This document shows, piece after piece, positions 29,879 through 30,132 of a stretch of 30,132 bases of DNA. The DNA comes from PALSA-612 sp035652235. Lineage in GTDB: Bacteria > Actinomycetota > Thermoleophilia > Gaiellales > Gaiellaceae. Below the pieces are notes generated by a model that saw nothing but the letters and a program-made list of their open reading frames with translations, did no database searches and was not told the DNA's origin. How positions within the stretch are numbered: the stretch's first letter is position 1; each line of letters starts with the position of its first letter. The translations under genes and the position numbers were made by a program. The stretch is taken from NCBI GenBank assembly GCA_035652235.1, contig DASREE010000039.1, forward strand, positions 1-30,132, in the 5' to 3' direction.

Positions 29879-29897
29879 CAAATCCTGCCCCCGCTAT
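29879..29897 (+). repeat. Attachment site, distal end (attR)
   Basis: This is a second copy of the 19-bp core found at 124-142, the tRNA-fMet 3' tail, in direct orientation. The sequence before it does not form a tRNA (CTGTC instead of GCAGGTT), so it is only a fragment. It marks the boundary between island and host DNA. The distance between the copies gives an island length of about 29,755 bp. Confidence 0.88.
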
Positions 29898-29911
29898 AGA
29901 CGACTTGCTGA

Positions 29912-29937
29912 GAACGGCCGCCCTCGAGCGGCCGTTC
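29912..29937 (+). terminator. Displaced host terminator of tRNA-fMet
   Basis: GAACGGCCGC and GCGGCCGTTC form a perfect 10-bp stem with a 6-nt loop, followed by GTCTT. It starts 14 nt after the attR core. On the uninterrupted chromosome it would lie just downstream of the tRNA gene, matching the position of the stem-loop at 154-176 on the island side. The T-run is short. Confidence 0.6.
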
Positions 29938-30026
29938 GTCTTCCAGGAGCTCGGCCAGCGGCGGAAAACGCCTCGCCGATAGCTCCATTCCGCGGGCGAC
30001 GGGCGGCTCGGTCGGTCGAGTGCCGG

Positions 30027-30132
30027 CTACGCCATTCCGCTACCGGGCACCGTGAACCCTGGAATGAGGTCTGGCGCGGCGACAAGCAAGACGCTGAGCG
30101 CCAGGAGCAGAGCGGCTGTCCCGTTCGTCGCG
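30027..30132 (-). CDS. Partial host gene: C-terminus of a probable membrane protein
   Basis: The minus strand is open from the window edge for 34 residues to TAG at 30029-30027. It ends with a hydrophobic segment, TAALLLALSVLLVAAPDLIPG, then FTVPGSGMA. The composition looks like a final transmembrane helix and short tail rather than a random GC-rich frame. It is outside the att core, so it belongs to the host chromosome. I cannot name the family from so short a piece. Positions 29938-30026 show no other feature. Confidence 0.4.
   Translation of the reverse strand, partial: ATNGTAALLLALSVLLVAAPDLIPGFTVPGSGMA

Noticed and set aside
29840..29897. Possible second tRNA at the right end
   Set aside because: Only the 3' tail matches; the 5' half cannot form the D, anticodon or T stems, so it is an att fragment.
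1..30132. CRISPR array, insertion sequence or rRNA
   Set aside because: No regularly spaced repeats, no transposase and no rRNA-like stretch were seen on either strand.

Overview
The window is high-G+C DNA (about two-thirds G+C by eye) with actinobacterial traits: a replication-relaxation protein next to a TraG-like ATPase, tightly overlapping operons, GTG starts, and probable leaderless genes. Actinomycetota is the best guess. Thermoleophilia would fit, but the sequence does not prove a lineage. Almost the whole window is one integrated element. It starts inside the 3' end of an initiator tRNA-Met gene (68-141) and ends at a 19-bp copy of that tRNA end (29879-29897). That gives an island of about 29.8 kb with host DNA on both sides.

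Layout. Positions 101-5636 (minus) form a mobility operon: a TraG/VirD4-like coupling ATPase, a replication-relaxation protein, a small ORF, and a large serine recombinase whose last codons lie in the tRNA/att core. An ArsR-type regulator (5834-6271, plus) is divergent from it and has a 24-bp palindrome across its own start codon. Next, on the minus strand, come a HIRAN-domain zinc protein (6349-7485) and a HigBA-like toxin-antitoxin pair with an ImmA/IrrE metallopeptidase fused to the antitoxin (7587-9016).

Positions 9195-23128 (plus) hold nine collinear genes joined almost everywhere by 1- to 4-base start/stop overlaps. The first four are NurA-like nuclease, HerA-like ATPase, SbcD/Mre11 and SbcC/Rad50, the set known in archaea as a DNA end-resection machine. 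After a 77-nt gap come five more: a kleisin-like protein with an apparent +1 frameshift, two different small winged-helix proteins, a 1035-aa SMC-like ATPase with no classical LSGG signature, and a DUF2399 Toprim protein like the nuclease subunit (JetD) of Wadjet anti-plasmid systems. I read this as a Wadjet-related SMC nuclease system combined with a Mre11-Rad50-HerA-NurA module. I do not recognise the combination as a described system.

Positions 23180-24666 (minus) encode an AbiEi/AbiEii pair with a perfect 17-bp palindrome directly upstream of the antitoxin start. Positions 24767-28027 (minus) encode a SIR2 plus HerA pair (known as an anti-phage system) with a third, overlapping KTSC-domain gene. 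Positions 28388-29770 (plus) encode a 460-aa winged-helix/coiled-coil protein of unknown function. The element therefore looks like a defence island: its own integration and partial transfer genes, two addiction-type modules flanking the large DNA-processing operon, and a second NAD-related defence cassette at the distal end.
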